This document shows positions 20,214-29,404 of a DNA stretch of 64,000 nucleotides, piece by piece (within the stretch, counting starts at the first letter, position 1; the number at the start of each line of letters is the position of its first letter). A program made the position numbers and the translations under genes. The stretch lies in the NCBI RefSeq assembly GCF_008806385.1, contig NZ_VZZK01000012.1, positions 62,001 to 126,000 on the forward strand, given 5' to 3'. The notes beneath the pieces were generated by a model. The model was not told where the DNA came from. It did not search any database and saw nothing but the letters and a program-made list of their open reading frames with translations. This DNA comes from Methylobacterium soli. Its GTDB lineage: Bacteria > Pseudomonadota > Alphaproteobacteria > Rhizobiales > Beijerinckiaceae.

Positions 20214-21725
20214 TCAGGCGAGCCTGTCGCCGATCAGGAACTGCATCGCCCGGTCGAGCCGGATCTGTGGCAGATGACCCGGGCGGCCGAGGGCGTCGGG
20301 TTTCACCAAGGGAGGCCGGAAGCGCGGGAAACGAAGCGAGCCGGGCTCGACCGCTCCCTCCAGCACCGCCTCCGGACGAGCCGGAAGCTCACCGGGAAAC
20401 ACCGCAGCCTCGCTGACGCCATCGAAGACCGTGTCGCCCACTTGTTCGCCCGCCTCGGGCGTACCGGACACGGCGCGAAAGCGCGCGTCGCCCTCGTGCA
20501 CCGTGGTCTCGCGGGTCGCCCTGACGGAGGCGAGCGCGACGGTGCCGACGCGAGCGCCCGCGGCTTCCGTCCGGCGCATCGCCCGCGAGACGAGGAGGCG
20601 GAGCAGGGCGTCGAGCCGGTCATGGCTCGTCTGATGAAGGTGGTCCGCCTTGGTCGCGGCGAACAGGACGCGGTCCGCCCTTGGTGCGAACAGGCGGGAG
20701 AGAATGGTGTTTCGGCCGATATTGAGGCTGAGCAGCACCGCATCCAGCGCTTCCTCCAGCTCCGCGAGCGCCGCCGGCCCGGCATCCACGGCGGCGAGCA
20801 CGTCCACGAGCACGATCTGCCGGTCGACGCGCTGGAAATGGTCGCGGAAGAAGGGCTCGACCACCTTGGATTTGTAGGCCTCGAAGCGCCGCTCCATCAG
20901 CCCGGCCAAGCTGTCGGCGGCGAGCGTGTCAGGCAGATTGTCGAGGGGCGCGAAGGTGAGCGCCGGCGAGCCAGCGAGATCGCCCGGCATCAGGAAGCGC
21001 CCGGGCGGTGTTGTCGCGACGGATTCCGGACCGGCTCGGAGTGCTGCGAGATAGGCCTTGAAGGCCTCGCTCGCCCGCTCCGCAAGTGGCTCGTCGAGGG
21101 GGGCCGCCGGATCGAGCCCCGCCAGCATGGCCAGCCAAGGCGCGGCGATCTCCGCCCGGCCGGCACGCCGCGTGCCCGCGATGGTGGCGCGCGACCACGC
21201 CGTATAGCTCTGCTCAATCAGAGCGAGGTCGAGCAGCCACTCGCCCGGATAATCGACCACGTCGAGCATCAGGGTCGCCGGCCCCGAACGCCAGGCACTG
21301 GCGCGCTCGTACTCGATGGCGAGGCGGAACTGGCTGATCCGATCGGTCGAGCGGGGCCAGCGCCGATCCTGCGTCAGGGCGGAGACATGATCCTCGTAGG
21401 GAAAGCGCGGGACGTCGTCATCGGGCTGCGGCACGAGGCGGGCGCGGCGCAGGCGTCCTTCTTGGGCGGGTGCGAAGGCCGGCAAGGCGTGCGCCTCGAC
21501 GAGGTGGTGGATCAGAGCTGTCGTGAAGACGGTCTTGCCGGATCGCGCCAAACCGGTCACGCCGAGGCGCAGGGTCGGCTGGATCAGCAGGTCACTCGAC
21601 GCTTCCGCGAAGGCCTTCACCGCCAATCCGGCACGCGCGACGAAACTGTTCAAGGGCGGCAAGGCGAGACTCGGCGGGTAGAACAGGGGCCGCGCTGAGG
21701 TGGCGCGCGGGAGGGCTGGCTGCAA
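20214..21725 (-). CDS. ycjX: YcjX-like P-loop GTPase (DUF463)
   Basis: YcjX-family proteins are stress-linked P-loop NTPases. Walker A is GLARSGKT at residues ~57-64. A DVVDYPGEWLLDLAL switch-like motif follows near residues 152-166, and AATKADHL near residue 355 gives the base-specificity motif. The 503-residue length is normal. The frame begins at TTG directly after the stop of the upstream gene; a downstream TTG or GTG could be the true start, so the first ~30 residues are uncertain. It is coupled to the downstream ycjF and to the upstream exported P5-like gene. Confidence 0.88.
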   Translation of the reverse strand: MQPALPRATSARPLFYPPSLALPPLNSFVARAGLAVKAFAEASSDLLIQPTLRLGVTGLARSGKTVFTTALIHHLVEAHALPAFAPAQEGRLRRARLVPQPDDDVPRFPYEDHVSALTQDRRWPRSTDRISQFRLAIEYERASAWRSGPATLMLDVVDYPGEWLLDLALIEQSYTAWSRATIAGTRRAGRAEIAAPWLAMLAGLDPAAPLDEPLAERASEAFKAYLAALRAGPESVATTPPGRFLMPGDLAGSPALTFAPLDNLPDTLAADSLAGLMERRFEAYKSKVVEPFFRDHFQRVDRQIVLVDVLAAVDAGPAALAELEEALDAVLLSLNIGRNTILSRLFAPRADRVLFAATKADHLHQTSHDRLDALLRLLVSRAMRRTEAAGARVGTVALASVRATRETTVHEGDARFRAVSGTPEAGEQVGDTVFDGVSEAAVFPGELPARPEAVLEGAVEPGSLRFPRFRPPLVKPDALGRPGHLPQIRLDRAMQFLIGDRLA

Positions 21726-21727
21726 GG

Positions 21728-22990
21728 CTATTCCGGCGGCTGGCTCACTTCCGCTGTCGTCGAGGCCCGGTCGCGTCCCGCGTCGAGGCGCCGGATCGCG
21801 GCGTCGACGAGATCCGGCCCGGCCTTGAGCGTGCCGAGTTCCACGCCCGACATCGCCAGCATCACCGGCGCGAGATTTGGGCTGGCGTTCCCGTCGGCCG
21901 AGAACAGCTTGAGGTCATCGCCGGGCTTGAGCCCGACGCTGCTCGCGATGCGCGCAGCGTAATTTCCGATGCGGACGTCGTCGCCACTGCAGAGAGGCGC
22001 TGGCAGTCGCAGGTCGAGCAGCGGCAGGCCGGCTGCGATTGCCGGGAGAGCCGCGGATTCGGCCACGAGCCTGTCCGGAGCGAGGCTCGGCCGCGACAGC
22101 AGGGCGCTCGGATCAGCGGCGCCGCTCGGTCGGCCTGTTCGACGGGGTGAATCGGCCGCGATGGACGCCTTGGCGGAGCTCAAGATCCCGATCTCCGGCT
22201 GCCGCGTTGCCGGAATCGCCCGCGCGACGGGTCTGCGGGGCCCCGCCGCCATCCGGGCAAGGGGCGACCAGGGCTGGATGCGCAGGGCGGGTCGATGCAG
22301 GGCCGGGCCCTTTGCGCGGATGAAGGCGAGGCTGCGCACAGTGCCGCCGCGCCCTTGACGGGCGAGGAAGCGCGCGCGCAGCGTGCGCCCGAGCCCCATC
22401 GGCGCGACCGTGGCGGAGACAGCTTGCGTATGGCCGCCCGCCCCGGTCGCCGCGACCGGGTTCGGGAGCCCGCAGGTGGCCGGTGCCCAGCGTCGAACAA
22501 TCGCGAGTGCAGTTCTTCGGCCGTAATCGCGGTAGTAGCGGCGCAGCAGCAGAGCGGCCGCGTCGGCCCCCTCGGCTGCCGTGGCAAACCCCGTATGGCC
22601 CTCGGCATCGGCGCCAATCTCGCCCGACCAGCGCGCGCGCTTGATGCACCAATAATTGTTGAGCTTCACGCAGCGAGCGACGAAGGGCGGATCGATGGTC
22701 GATAACCGCACCACCAATGCCAATGAGGCCGGCCGAAGCGTTGCGCCCGCTTCCTGACGCCAGTTCGTCACGGCACGCGCCTCGGGGGCGAAGCGCGGCA
22801 TCGCGGGTGTGACGGGTGCCGACGCGGGGAAGGACAGGATTGTCTCACTGGATCGACGCGCGGCATCGAGGCCGGCACCGACCTGTGGCAGCAACGTCGT
22901 CAGGGCAAGGAGCGCGGTGAGCAGCACGGATCCCGCATCGGCAAAGCTTGTCGGTCTTGCGGCAACGATCCGCGACGCTTTCCGGTTCAA
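21728..22990 (-). CDS. Exported protein with phage structural protein P5-like N-domain, function unknown
   Basis: This frame is about 420 residues from a TTG at 22990. Starts further up lie inside hisN, so the exact start is uncertain. A basic N-terminus and hydrophobic core (SVLLTALLALTTLLPQVGAG) suggest a signal sequence. Residues ~125-190 contain NNYWCIKRARWSGEIG, FATAAEGADAAALLLRRYYR and AIVRRWAPA. That pattern resembles small phage proteins labelled structural protein P5 (NNPGNI...F...GxRA...LL..Y...I..RWAP). The C-terminal half is Ala/Pro/Arg-rich, then a folded end (SGDDVRIGNYAARIASSVGL). It lies 31 bp after hisN and 2 bp before ycjX, so it is probably part of that transcript. Confidence 0.6.
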   Translation of the reverse strand: MNRKASRIVAARPTSFADAGSVLLTALLALTTLLPQVGAGLDAARRSSETILSFPASAPVTPAMPRFAPEARAVTNWRQEAGATLRPASLALVVRLSTIDPPFVARCVKLNNYWCIKRARWSGEIGADAEGHTGFATAAEGADAAALLLRRYYRDYGRRTALAIVRRWAPATCGLPNPVAATGAGGHTQAVSATVAPMGLGRTLRARFLARQGRGGTVRSLAFIRAKGPALHRPALRIQPWSPLARMAAGPRRPVARAIPATRQPEIGILSSAKASIAADSPRRTGRPSGAADPSALLSRPSLAPDRLVAESAALPAIAAGLPLLDLRLPAPLCSGDDVRIGNYAARIASSVGLKPGDDLKLFSADGNASPNLAPVMLAMSGVELGTLKAGPDLVDAAIRRLDAGRDRASTTAEVSQPPE

Positions 22991-23021
22991 TCGATGCGTC
23001 GTCGGACACGCCCGACACGCT

Positions 23022-23810
23022 TCAGGGATTGAGGTGCTCGAGAACGGCCTTGTGCAGGCGCGGATCGCCCGCGGCGACGATGCGGCCTCCCTGCGTCGCC
23101 GGCCCGCCATCCCAGGCCGTCACGATCCCGCCCGCGCCCTCGACGATCGGGATCAATGCGACGATGTCGTAGGGCTTGAGCCCAGCCTCCACGACGAGGT
23201 CGATCTGACCGGCGGCGAGCATGCAATAGGCGTAGCAATCCGTTCCGTACCGGGCCATGCGCACGCAACCTTCGACCGCCTGGAAGCGATCCCGCTCCTC
23301 ACCCTCGACGAAGAGGCGCGGATCGGTGGTGGCAAGGATCGCATCGGCGAGCACATCGCAGCGGCGGGTGCGCAGGGTGCGCTCGCCCCGCGCCGTGCGC
23401 AGGCGCGAACTCGCTCCATCGCCGACGAAACGCTCGCCAAGGAAGGGCTGGTGCATCATCCCGCGGACGGCGACCCCACCTTTCGTCAGCCCGATCAGCG
23501 TGCCCCAGGTCGGCAATCCGGCGATGAAGGCACGGGTGCCGTCGATCGGGTCGAGCACCCAGACGCATTCCGCGTCGAGCCGTTCCGAACCGAACTCTTC
23601 GCCCAGGATGCCGTGCGTCGGAAAGGTCTGGCGGATCATGTTGCGGAGGACGACCTCTGCGGCCCGATCGGCCTCCGTGACCGGGTCGAAGGCCGCGCCG
23701 CCGCGTGCCTTGTCGTCCAGCCCGAAATGGGCGCGGAAGAACGGCAGGATCGCCTGCCCTGACTCGGTCGCGAGATCGTCCATGAAACGCGCGAGATCGA
23801 CCACGCTCAT
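23022..23810 (-). CDS. hisN: Histidinol-phosphatase, inositol-monophosphatase type
   Basis: HisN removes phosphate from histidinol phosphate in histidine synthesis. The 262-residue protein belongs to the Mg-dependent inositol monophosphatase fold: LGEEFG (metal Glu), DPIDGTRAF (metal Asp pair) and PYDIVALIPIVEGAGG (C-terminal Asp motif). The GTRAFIAGLPTWGTLIG stretch fits the HisN subgroup better than SuhB or CysQ, but substrate assignment is by pattern only. The ATG at 23810 has a GAGG-type site upstream. It is the first gene of a minus-strand series with the P5-like gene, ycjX and ycjF, though it is not functionally related to them. Confidence 0.82.
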   Translation of the reverse strand: MSVVDLARFMDDLATESGQAILPFFRAHFGLDDKARGGAAFDPVTEADRAAEVVLRNMIRQTFPTHGILGEEFGSERLDAECVWVLDPIDGTRAFIAGLPTWGTLIGLTKGGVAVRGMMHQPFLGERFVGDGASSRLRTARGERTLRTRRCDVLADAILATTDPRLFVEGEERDRFQAVEGCVRMARYGTDCYAYCMLAAGQIDLVVEAGLKPYDIVALIPIVEGAGGIVTAWDGGPATQGGRIVAAGDPRLHKAVLEHLNP

Positions 23811-23873
23811 CGGCTGACACCCTCTTCGCCCGGACCCGGATTGATGAGACGAAGCGGGCTCCCGCGCGCGGCG

Positions 23874-25883
23874 TCAAGCCCCTCGCTGGCCCGCTCTCGA
23901 TCCTACTGGCCCAGTCACACCGGACCGGGCGGCATCGTCGCGCATGGTGGTCAGCACCTCCTCGACAGCCGAGCGCAGGGACGTGACGTGCGCGTCGGCG
24001 CCGATCGCCGCCTGTTGCGAGACGTCGGCCACGATCTCGTCGTCGGCACGCCAGAGACCCGCCGCGATGCGAACCTGAGGGATCCGCTTCTTCAGACGGC
24101 CGACGAGATTGCGAAGGTGCGTCGGTTCCCCGCTGATCGCCAGCGAGATGATGCAGATCATGCGGGCTGGTCCGGGATCGAAATTCTCGATCCGGCTTCG
24201 AGCCAAGTCGGAAAAGCCTACGACCCGGGCGCCGATGCCGCGCCTTGTCAGGAGCTGCGCCAGGATGGCGGCGGCAGCCTCGTCGACGAAGCCTCGGCCG
24301 GAGACGCAGAGGACGGCGCCCTCCTGTCGCCACGGAGCCGGGAGGGCCTCCGACCCGGCAGTACCGGAGTCGATCGGCATTCGACCGCAAACGGGATCGG
24401 TGCTCGCGCTGTCCTTGACGAGGCGGCCTCCATCCTGATCCGGCCGCTCCGGCGTTTCGTCCGCCCGTTCTGCGAGCTCCTCGATCAAGCCCGTCAGGGA
24501 TGCGCGGATGTCGGTCTTCTGTTCGGGCGTCAGAACGCCCCGAGCGGCGTCCCGGGCTGCGAGCTCAAGACCTCTCACCACGACCTCGTCGTAATAGGCT
24601 GAGAGCGAGCATTCCTGCAGAATGAGGTCTGCATGTTCCTGGACCTCTTCAGGATCGTCCGCGAGGATGCGTTGATAGAAATTCTCGACCGGCGTGAGGG
24701 CCGGCTGATCGCCGAAGAGCACGTCGAGGAATTCGAGCTTGTCGACGTGGCGCCCGAGTACCACGAGGCAGACGGTGAGCGGCGTCGAGAGCAGGAGCCC
24801 GATCGGTCCCCACAACCACGTCCAGAACAGGGCCGACACTAGGACCGCGAAGGGCGAGAGGCCCGTTGACTGCCCGTAAAGCAGGGGCTCGACGAACTGG
24901 CCCACGATGGGTTCGAGGAGCAGGAACAGGATCGCGGTGCCGATCATCATGTTCCAGCCGGGCTCGACCGCCGCGGCCAGCGCGAGGGGAAACAAGGCGG
25001 ACAGGAATGCGCCGGCGTAGGGCACGAACCGCATCAGCGCCGAGAAGATGCCCCAGAGCACCGGGTTCGGCACGCCGATCAGGTAGAGACCGATGCCGAC
25101 GACGAGGCCGAAACTCGCGTTTAACGCGAGCTGGACGAGGAAGTAACGGCTCAGGCGTCGGGCGGCGTCGTCCATCGCCACCGTCGTCCGATGAAGGTCG
25201 TTCGATCCGGCGAGGCGGATCATCCGGTCGCGCAGGTCCTCACGCTGCATCAGGATGAAGAGAAGCACCACGAACACAATGCCGGCGGTGGCGAGCGGGT
25301 GCAGGACCGGTGACAGGACCGTGCCGGCCATCTCGATCGGACCGGGCTGGCGCTCTTTCACCTCGACGAGGACGGGTTTGCGATCGGTATTGGTGCCGGC
25401 CGGTGGCACCTTGGCGCTGCCTTCCTCGGTGCTGCTGCCGGCCTGATGGATCGCGCGCCCGATATTGGCGACGTAGCTGGTAGCCTGCCCGATCGGGCTG
25501 TCACGCAGGCCCTCGAACTTGTGCTCGATGGTCGCGCGGTAGCGCGGCACGTCGCGGGCGAGATCCGCGAGCTGAACGCCGATCAACGTGGTCAGCGCCG
25601 CAACGATGCCGAGGGTCGCCATCACGGCGATGCCGACCGAGAGGAGGCGGCCAAGGTTGATCCGCCGGAGCAGGTTGACGAGCGGCCCCAGCACGAAGGA
25701 GAGCAGGACCGCGATGGCGATGGGGATGAAGATCTCGCGGCCGAAGTACAGAATCGCGACGATTACCGCCCCGACGACGGTGGGTGAGGCGAGCGCGGCC
25801 TTCGGGACCTCGGCGGCGGCTATGCGCGTCGGACGCGGCGGGAGGAGGGACGCCTCCGGGCTCGTGTTCCTGGCCATTTCCAT
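23874..25883 (-). CDS. AI-2E/PerM-family permease with extra C-terminal soluble domain
   Basis: Residues ~30-400 are the AI-2E transporter fold: about eight membrane helices, with the family motifs VLLFILMQREDLRDR, ALMRFVPYAGAFLSA and GLSPFAVLVSALFWTWLWGP (each inside the membrane part). Usual members have 350-400 residues. This protein has ~669, with a cytosolic extension of ~270 residues. The last third (VLCVSGRGFVDEAAAAILAQ, then ARMICIISLAI, HLRNLVGRLKKRIP) looks like a Rossmann, B12-binding-like fold, but the cobalamin-ligand DxHxxG motif is absent. Starts at 25883 and 25877 are both possible. The transported substrate is unknown; AI-2 export is only a family label. Confidence 0.85.
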   Translation of the reverse strand: MEMARNTSPEASLLPPRPTRIAAAEVPKAALASPTVVGAVIVAILYFGREIFIPIAIAVLLSFVLGPLVNLLRRINLGRLLSVGIAVMATLGIVAALTTLIGVQLADLARDVPRYRATIEHKFEGLRDSPIGQATSYVANIGRAIHQAGSSTEEGSAKVPPAGTNTDRKPVLVEVKERQPGPIEMAGTVLSPVLHPLATAGIVFVVLLFILMQREDLRDRMIRLAGSNDLHRTTVAMDDAARRLSRYFLVQLALNASFGLVVGIGLYLIGVPNPVLWGIFSALMRFVPYAGAFLSALFPLALAAAVEPGWNMMIGTAILFLLLEPIVGQFVEPLLYGQSTGLSPFAVLVSALFWTWLWGPIGLLLSTPLTVCLVVLGRHVDKLEFLDVLFGDQPALTPVENFYQRILADDPEEVQEHADLILQECSLSAYYDEVVVRGLELAARDAARGVLTPEQKTDIRASLTGLIEELAERADETPERPDQDGGRLVKDSASTDPVCGRMPIDSGTAGSEALPAPWRQEGAVLCVSGRGFVDEAAAAILAQLLTRRGIGARVVGFSDLARSRIENFDPGPARMICIISLAISGEPTHLRNLVGRLKKRIPQVRIAAGLWRADDEIVADVSQQAAIGADAHVTSLRSAVEEVLTTMRDDAARSGVTGPVGSRAGQRGA

Positions 25884-26064
25884 CCGATCTCGACGCAACG
25901 CGGGCGGCCATGCCACCCTCCAGCGGGCCTCGCCGCCTGAGGAACGGTGTCATCGGTGAAACGATCCTGGATGATCGGCGAGATTATAACGGACGCGTGA
26001 TCGATCGGGCGCGGACAGGCCGATGGATGCGATGGCGTCCGCGGCACGCAGGTCTGGGCCGGTC

Positions 26065-27357
26065 TCAGACCACGACCGGCAACACGGCTTGGCCACCGGT
26101 GCCGAAAACCCGCTGGTAGCGCGCGATCTCGGCCTCGGGCCCGATCGCCTTGGTGGGGTTGTCGGAGATCTTCACGGCCGGCCGGCCATTCGCCTCGATG
26201 ACCTTGCAGACGATCGAGATCGGGTCGAGCCGCCCATCGGGCACGAGGCCGCGGAAATCGTTGGTGAGCAGCGTGCCCCACCCGTAGCCGATGCGCAGAC
26301 GTCCGTGGAAACGATCGTGGATCGCCTCGATCATGTCGATGTCGAGCCCGTCCGAGAAGATCGCGAGCTTCGAGGCCGGATCGCAGCCGCGGGATCGCCA
26401 CCACGAGATTGCCTCCTCGCCGCCAGCCATGGGCTCCTTGGAGTCGATACGCATGCCGGTCCAGGTCGTCATCCAATCGGGGGCGTCGGCGAGGAAGCGC
26501 GTGGTGCCGTAGGTGTCGGGAAGGACGACCAAGAGGTTGCCCTCGTAATCCTGTTGCCAGTCCCGCAGCACGTCGTAGGGCGCTTGCGCCAGGGCGGCGT
26601 CACCCTCGGCGAGCGCGGCGTAGACCATCGGGAGCTCGTGCGCATTCGTGCCGACGGCCTCGACCTCGCGGCGCAGGGCGATGAGGCAGTTCGACGTGCC
26701 GAGGAAGCACTCCCCGAGGCCAGCGCTCATCGCTTCGACGCACCAGTCCTGCCAGAGGAAGCTGTGACGGCGACGCGTGCCGAAATCGGCGATCGAGAGA
26801 CCGGGCAGCACCTTCAAACGCTCGATCTTCTCCCAGACGCGGGTCATGGCCCGGGCATAGAGCACCTGGAGTTCGAACTTGCCCATGCCGCGCAGGACGC
26901 CGCGCGAGCGCAATTCGTTGAGGATCGCGAGCGCCGGCACTTCCCACATCGTGGTCTCGATCCACAGACCGTGGAACGTCAGGTCGTACTGCCCGTCGCG
27001 CACCTCGAGCTCGTATTCGGGCAACCGGAAGGTCTCGAGCCAGTCCATGAACTCGGCCGAGAACATCTGGCGCTTTCCGTAGAAGGTATTTCCGCGAAGC
27101 CAGGTGGATTCGCCCCGCGTGAGCCGCAGCGACCGGGCATGGTCGAGCTGCTCGCGCAGTTCCCCCACATCGACGAAATCGGCGATCCGCACGCGCCGGG
27201 TGCGGTTCTGGATGCCGAAGGTGACGCTCGTATTGCGATGGCGGCGAAAAATCGTCTGCGCCATCAGCAGCTTGTAGAAATCGGTATCGAGCAGCGACCG
27301 CACGATCGGGTCGATCTTCCAGGTGTGATTGTACACCCGCGTCGCGAGATCGATCAT
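26065..27357 (-). CDS. pncB: Nicotinate phosphoribosyltransferase
   Basis: PncB joins nicotinate to PRPP with ATP, salvaging niacin for NAD. The 430-residue protein shows [16 protein letters not shown] at the N-terminus, [12 protein letters not shown] (PRPP-site region and phosphorylated His), [18 protein letters not shown] and [10 protein letters not shown], all diagnostic of this family. The start ATG at 27357 lacks a purine-rich ribosome site. Instead a perfect 11-bp hairpin ends 5 nt before the start codon, which suggests translational control. The gene stands alone on the minus strand. Confidence 0.95.
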   Translation of the reverse strand: MIDLATRVYNHTWKIDPIVRSLLDTDFYKLLMAQTIFRRHRNTSVTFGIQNRTRRVRIADFVDVGELREQLDHARSLRLTRGESTWLRGNTFYGKRQMFSAEFMDWLETFRLPEYELEVRDGQYDLTFHGLWIETTMWEVPALAILNELRSRGVLRGMGKFELQVLYARAMTRVWEKIERLKVLPGLSIADFGTRRRHSFLWQDWCVEAMSAGLGECFLGTSNCLIALRREVEAVGTNAHELPMVYAALAEGDAALAQAPYDVLRDWQQDYEGNLLVVLPDTYGTTRFLADAPDWMTTWTGMRIDSKEPMAGGEEAISWWRSRGCDPASKLAIFSDGLDIDMIEAIHDRFHGRLRIGYGWGTLLTNDFRGLVPDGRLDPISIVCKVIEANGRPAVKISDNPTKAIGPEAEIARYQRVFGTGGQAVLPVVV

Positions 27358-27362
27358 GGTGG

Positions 27363-27396
27363 CTCGGAGTCAGTCCTAGAGAAGGCTGACTCCGAG
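27363..27396 (-). promoter_or_regulatory. Hairpin in the pncB leader, next to the start codon
   Basis: CTCGGAGTCAG at 27363-27373 and CTGACTCCGAG at 27386-27396 are exact complements with a 12-nt loop. On the pncB message the stem ends 5 nt before AUG and occupies the place of the ribosome site. It could be a translational operator or a repressor site (inference). Confidence 0.6.
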
Positions 27397-27498
27397 TGAC
27401 CCCGGAGCCGGTCTCGAGTCAATCACTGCCGGCGTCACAGCCAAGGTGGCACGTGCCGGCGCGATCGCGCCACGGCGCTCGCGTCGGCGCCGATTGCC

Positions 27499-28002
27499 TC
27501 AGGCGAGATCGACCTTCTTGGTCTCGGTCTTCGGGCTCTCGCCGGTAACCGCGGCCTTCACGTAGCCGTAGAGGTGCAGCATCGTAGCATTGGGACTGTC
27601 CCAGTACTCGCCCTTCTCGGGATGCACGCGGAGAAGGGCGACCTCCGGATCATCCTTGCCGTTGGGGAACCAGGTCTTCAAGCTCTCATTCCACTTGTCA
27701 TTGATGATCGCCTGATCGGTGACGATCTCGGCCTTGCCCGCCACGGAGACGTAGGTCTGCGTCTTCGGATCCGCGAATGCCAGGTTGACTTGGTTGTCCT
27801 TCGAGATTTCGGCTGTCTTCGGGGAGTGGAGCTTGGTAAAGAACCACAGGTCGCCGACCTCGTCTGCATCTTGGCTCCACATCGGCCGGCTGTAGAGTTT
27901 TCCGTCCGGGTCGATGGTGGTCATCATCGCGACCTTGATGTCCTTGATGAGGTCGAACAGCTTCTTCGCGCCTTCGTGATCGCGATGGTTGCCCTGATGC
28001 AT
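27499..28002 (-). CDS. Pyridoxamine-5'-phosphate-oxidase-like general stress protein
   Basis: This 167-residue protein has the split-barrel FMN-binding fold of the pyridox_oxase_2 / general stress protein 26 group: KVAMMTTIDPDGKLYSRPM (residues ~23-41), LWFFTKLHSPKTAEI, and VSVAGKAEIVTD. The conserved tail DSPNATMLHLYGYVKA is typical of this subgroup. Some members bind FMN or F420, but their substrate is not known. The ATG at 28002 has GGAGAG 7 nt upstream; a much longer open frame into the next gene is rejected. It is divergent from the Mrp gene. Confidence 0.88.
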   Translation of the reverse strand: MHQGNHRDHEGAKKLFDLIKDIKVAMMTTIDPDGKLYSRPMWSQDADEVGDLWFFTKLHSPKTAEISKDNQVNLAFADPKTQTYVSVAGKAEIVTDQAIINDKWNESLKTWFPNGKDDPEVALLRVHPEKGEYWDSPNATMLHLYGYVKAAVTGESPKTETKKVDLA

Positions 28003-28270
28003 GAAAATTCTCTCCAACTCGCCTGACGACACGCGGCTCGGCGGGGCGCGCGGCTGCGCTCCGGCCACCGGAGGGTCGAGGATCGTGTCGACAACGGACA
28101 AGCGCCGCGTTGGTTTCGAAGCGCTTGTGGGCGCGGTCGTTCCCGCTTGTCCGGGCGAAGCGGCCAAACCCCTGGCGTTTCCGGCGGGGCGGGTTACATG
28201 ATGGCGCTTGGGGGCTGCATGACGCCGGCCGTGGCCGTCCGGCAGCGCCAGGTGGTCAGGAGCAAGCGTA

Positions 28271-29401
28271 TTGGCGATTACCCGCGACGACGTGCTGAAG
28301 GCGCTCGCGACCGTGACGGTCGATGAAGGCGGCACCACTTTGCCCGGCTCGGGCCGCCTCTCCCAGGTCCTGGTCGATCCGAGCCAGCGGGTCATGTTCT
28401 CGATCCTCGTCGACCCGAATGAGGCGGATCGCTTCGAGCCGGTGCGGCGCAAGGCGGAGGGCGTCGTCCTGGCGCTGCCCGGCGTCACCGGCGTCTTCGC
28501 GAGCCTCACCTCGGAGCGCGGATCGAACCTGCCACCATCCGCGAGCCCGCCGCGTCCGGCGGCCCCCCCGCCGCGCGGGGCCGCCCCGGGTCCGGGTCCG
28601 GCGCTGCCGGGCGTACGCCACATCGTGGCGGTGGCCTCCGGCAAGGGCGGCGTCGGCAAATCCACGACCGCCTGCAATCTCGCCCTGGCCTTGCAGGCGC
28701 AGGGATTGCGCGTCGGCCTCCTCGACGCCGACATCTACGGCCCGTCCGTGCCCAAGCTGTTCGGCCTGTCCGGCAAGCCGCGGGTGATCGAGGGGCGGAC
28801 CCTCGAGCCGATGATCGGCTACGGCCTCAAGGTGATGTCGATCGGGTTCCTAATCGAGCCCGAATCCGCGATGATCTGGCGCGGTCCGATGGTGCAATCC
28901 GCGATCACGCAGATGCTGCGGGAGGTCGCCTGGGGCGAGCTCGACGTGCTCCTCGTGGACATGCCACCGGGCACCGGCGACGCGCAGCTGACCATGGCGC
29001 AGGCGACGCCTCTGTCGGGTGCCGTCATCGTCTCGACGCCGCAGGACCTGGCGCTGATCGATGCCCGCCGGGGCGTGACCATGTTCAAGAAGGTCGCAGT
29101 GCCGATTCTCGGCGTGATCGAGAACATGGCAACCTTCGTCTGCCCGAATTGCGGACACGCATCGCATATCTTCGGCCATGGCGGCGCCCGCGCGGAAGCG
29201 GAGCGTCTCGGCGTGCCCTTCCTCGGCGAGGTGCCGCTCAACATGACGATCCGCGAGACCTCCGATTCCGGCCGCCCCGTGGTGGCGACGGATCCGGACG
29301 GTCCGCAGGCCCGGGTCTATCGGGAGATCGCCGGCGCGCTCTGGCGGAACCTCTCGGGGGCCCCGAGCGGCCGGGCCGCCCCGAAGATCGTCATCGAGTA
29401 G
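28271..29401 (+). CDS. apbC: Mrp/ApbC-type Fe-S cluster carrier ATPase
   Basis: ApbC/Mrp proteins bind a [4Fe-4S] cluster and pass it to target enzymes, using ATP. The 376-residue protein has an N-terminal MIP18-like domain (residues 1-85), a Pro-rich linker, and the ATPase domain with a deviant Walker A (GKGGVGKST, residues ~124-132), LLDADIYGPS, DMPPGTGDAQLT, and the cluster-binding CPNC at residues ~297-300. The start is TTG at 28271, supported by AGGAG 8 nt upstream. MobA begins 3 bp after its stop, so the two are co-expressed. Confidence 0.93.
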   Translation: MAITRDDVLKALATVTVDEGGTTLPGSGRLSQVLVDPSQRVMFSILVDPNEADRFEPVRRKAEGVVLALPGVTGVFASLTSERGSNLPPSASPPRPAAPPPRGAAPGPGPALPGVRHIVAVASGKGGVGKSTTACNLALALQAQGLRVGLLDADIYGPSVPKLFGLSGKPRVIEGRTLEPMIGYGLKVMSIGFLIEPESAMIWRGPMVQSAITQMLREVAWGELDVLLVDMPPGTGDAQLTMAQATPLSGAVIVSTPQDLALIDARRGVTMFKKVAVPILGVIENMATFVCPNCGHASHIFGHGGARAEAERLGVPFLGEVPLNMTIRETSDSGRPVVATDPDGPQARVYREIAGALWRNLSGAPSGRAAPKIVIE

Positions 29402-29404
29402 GTA

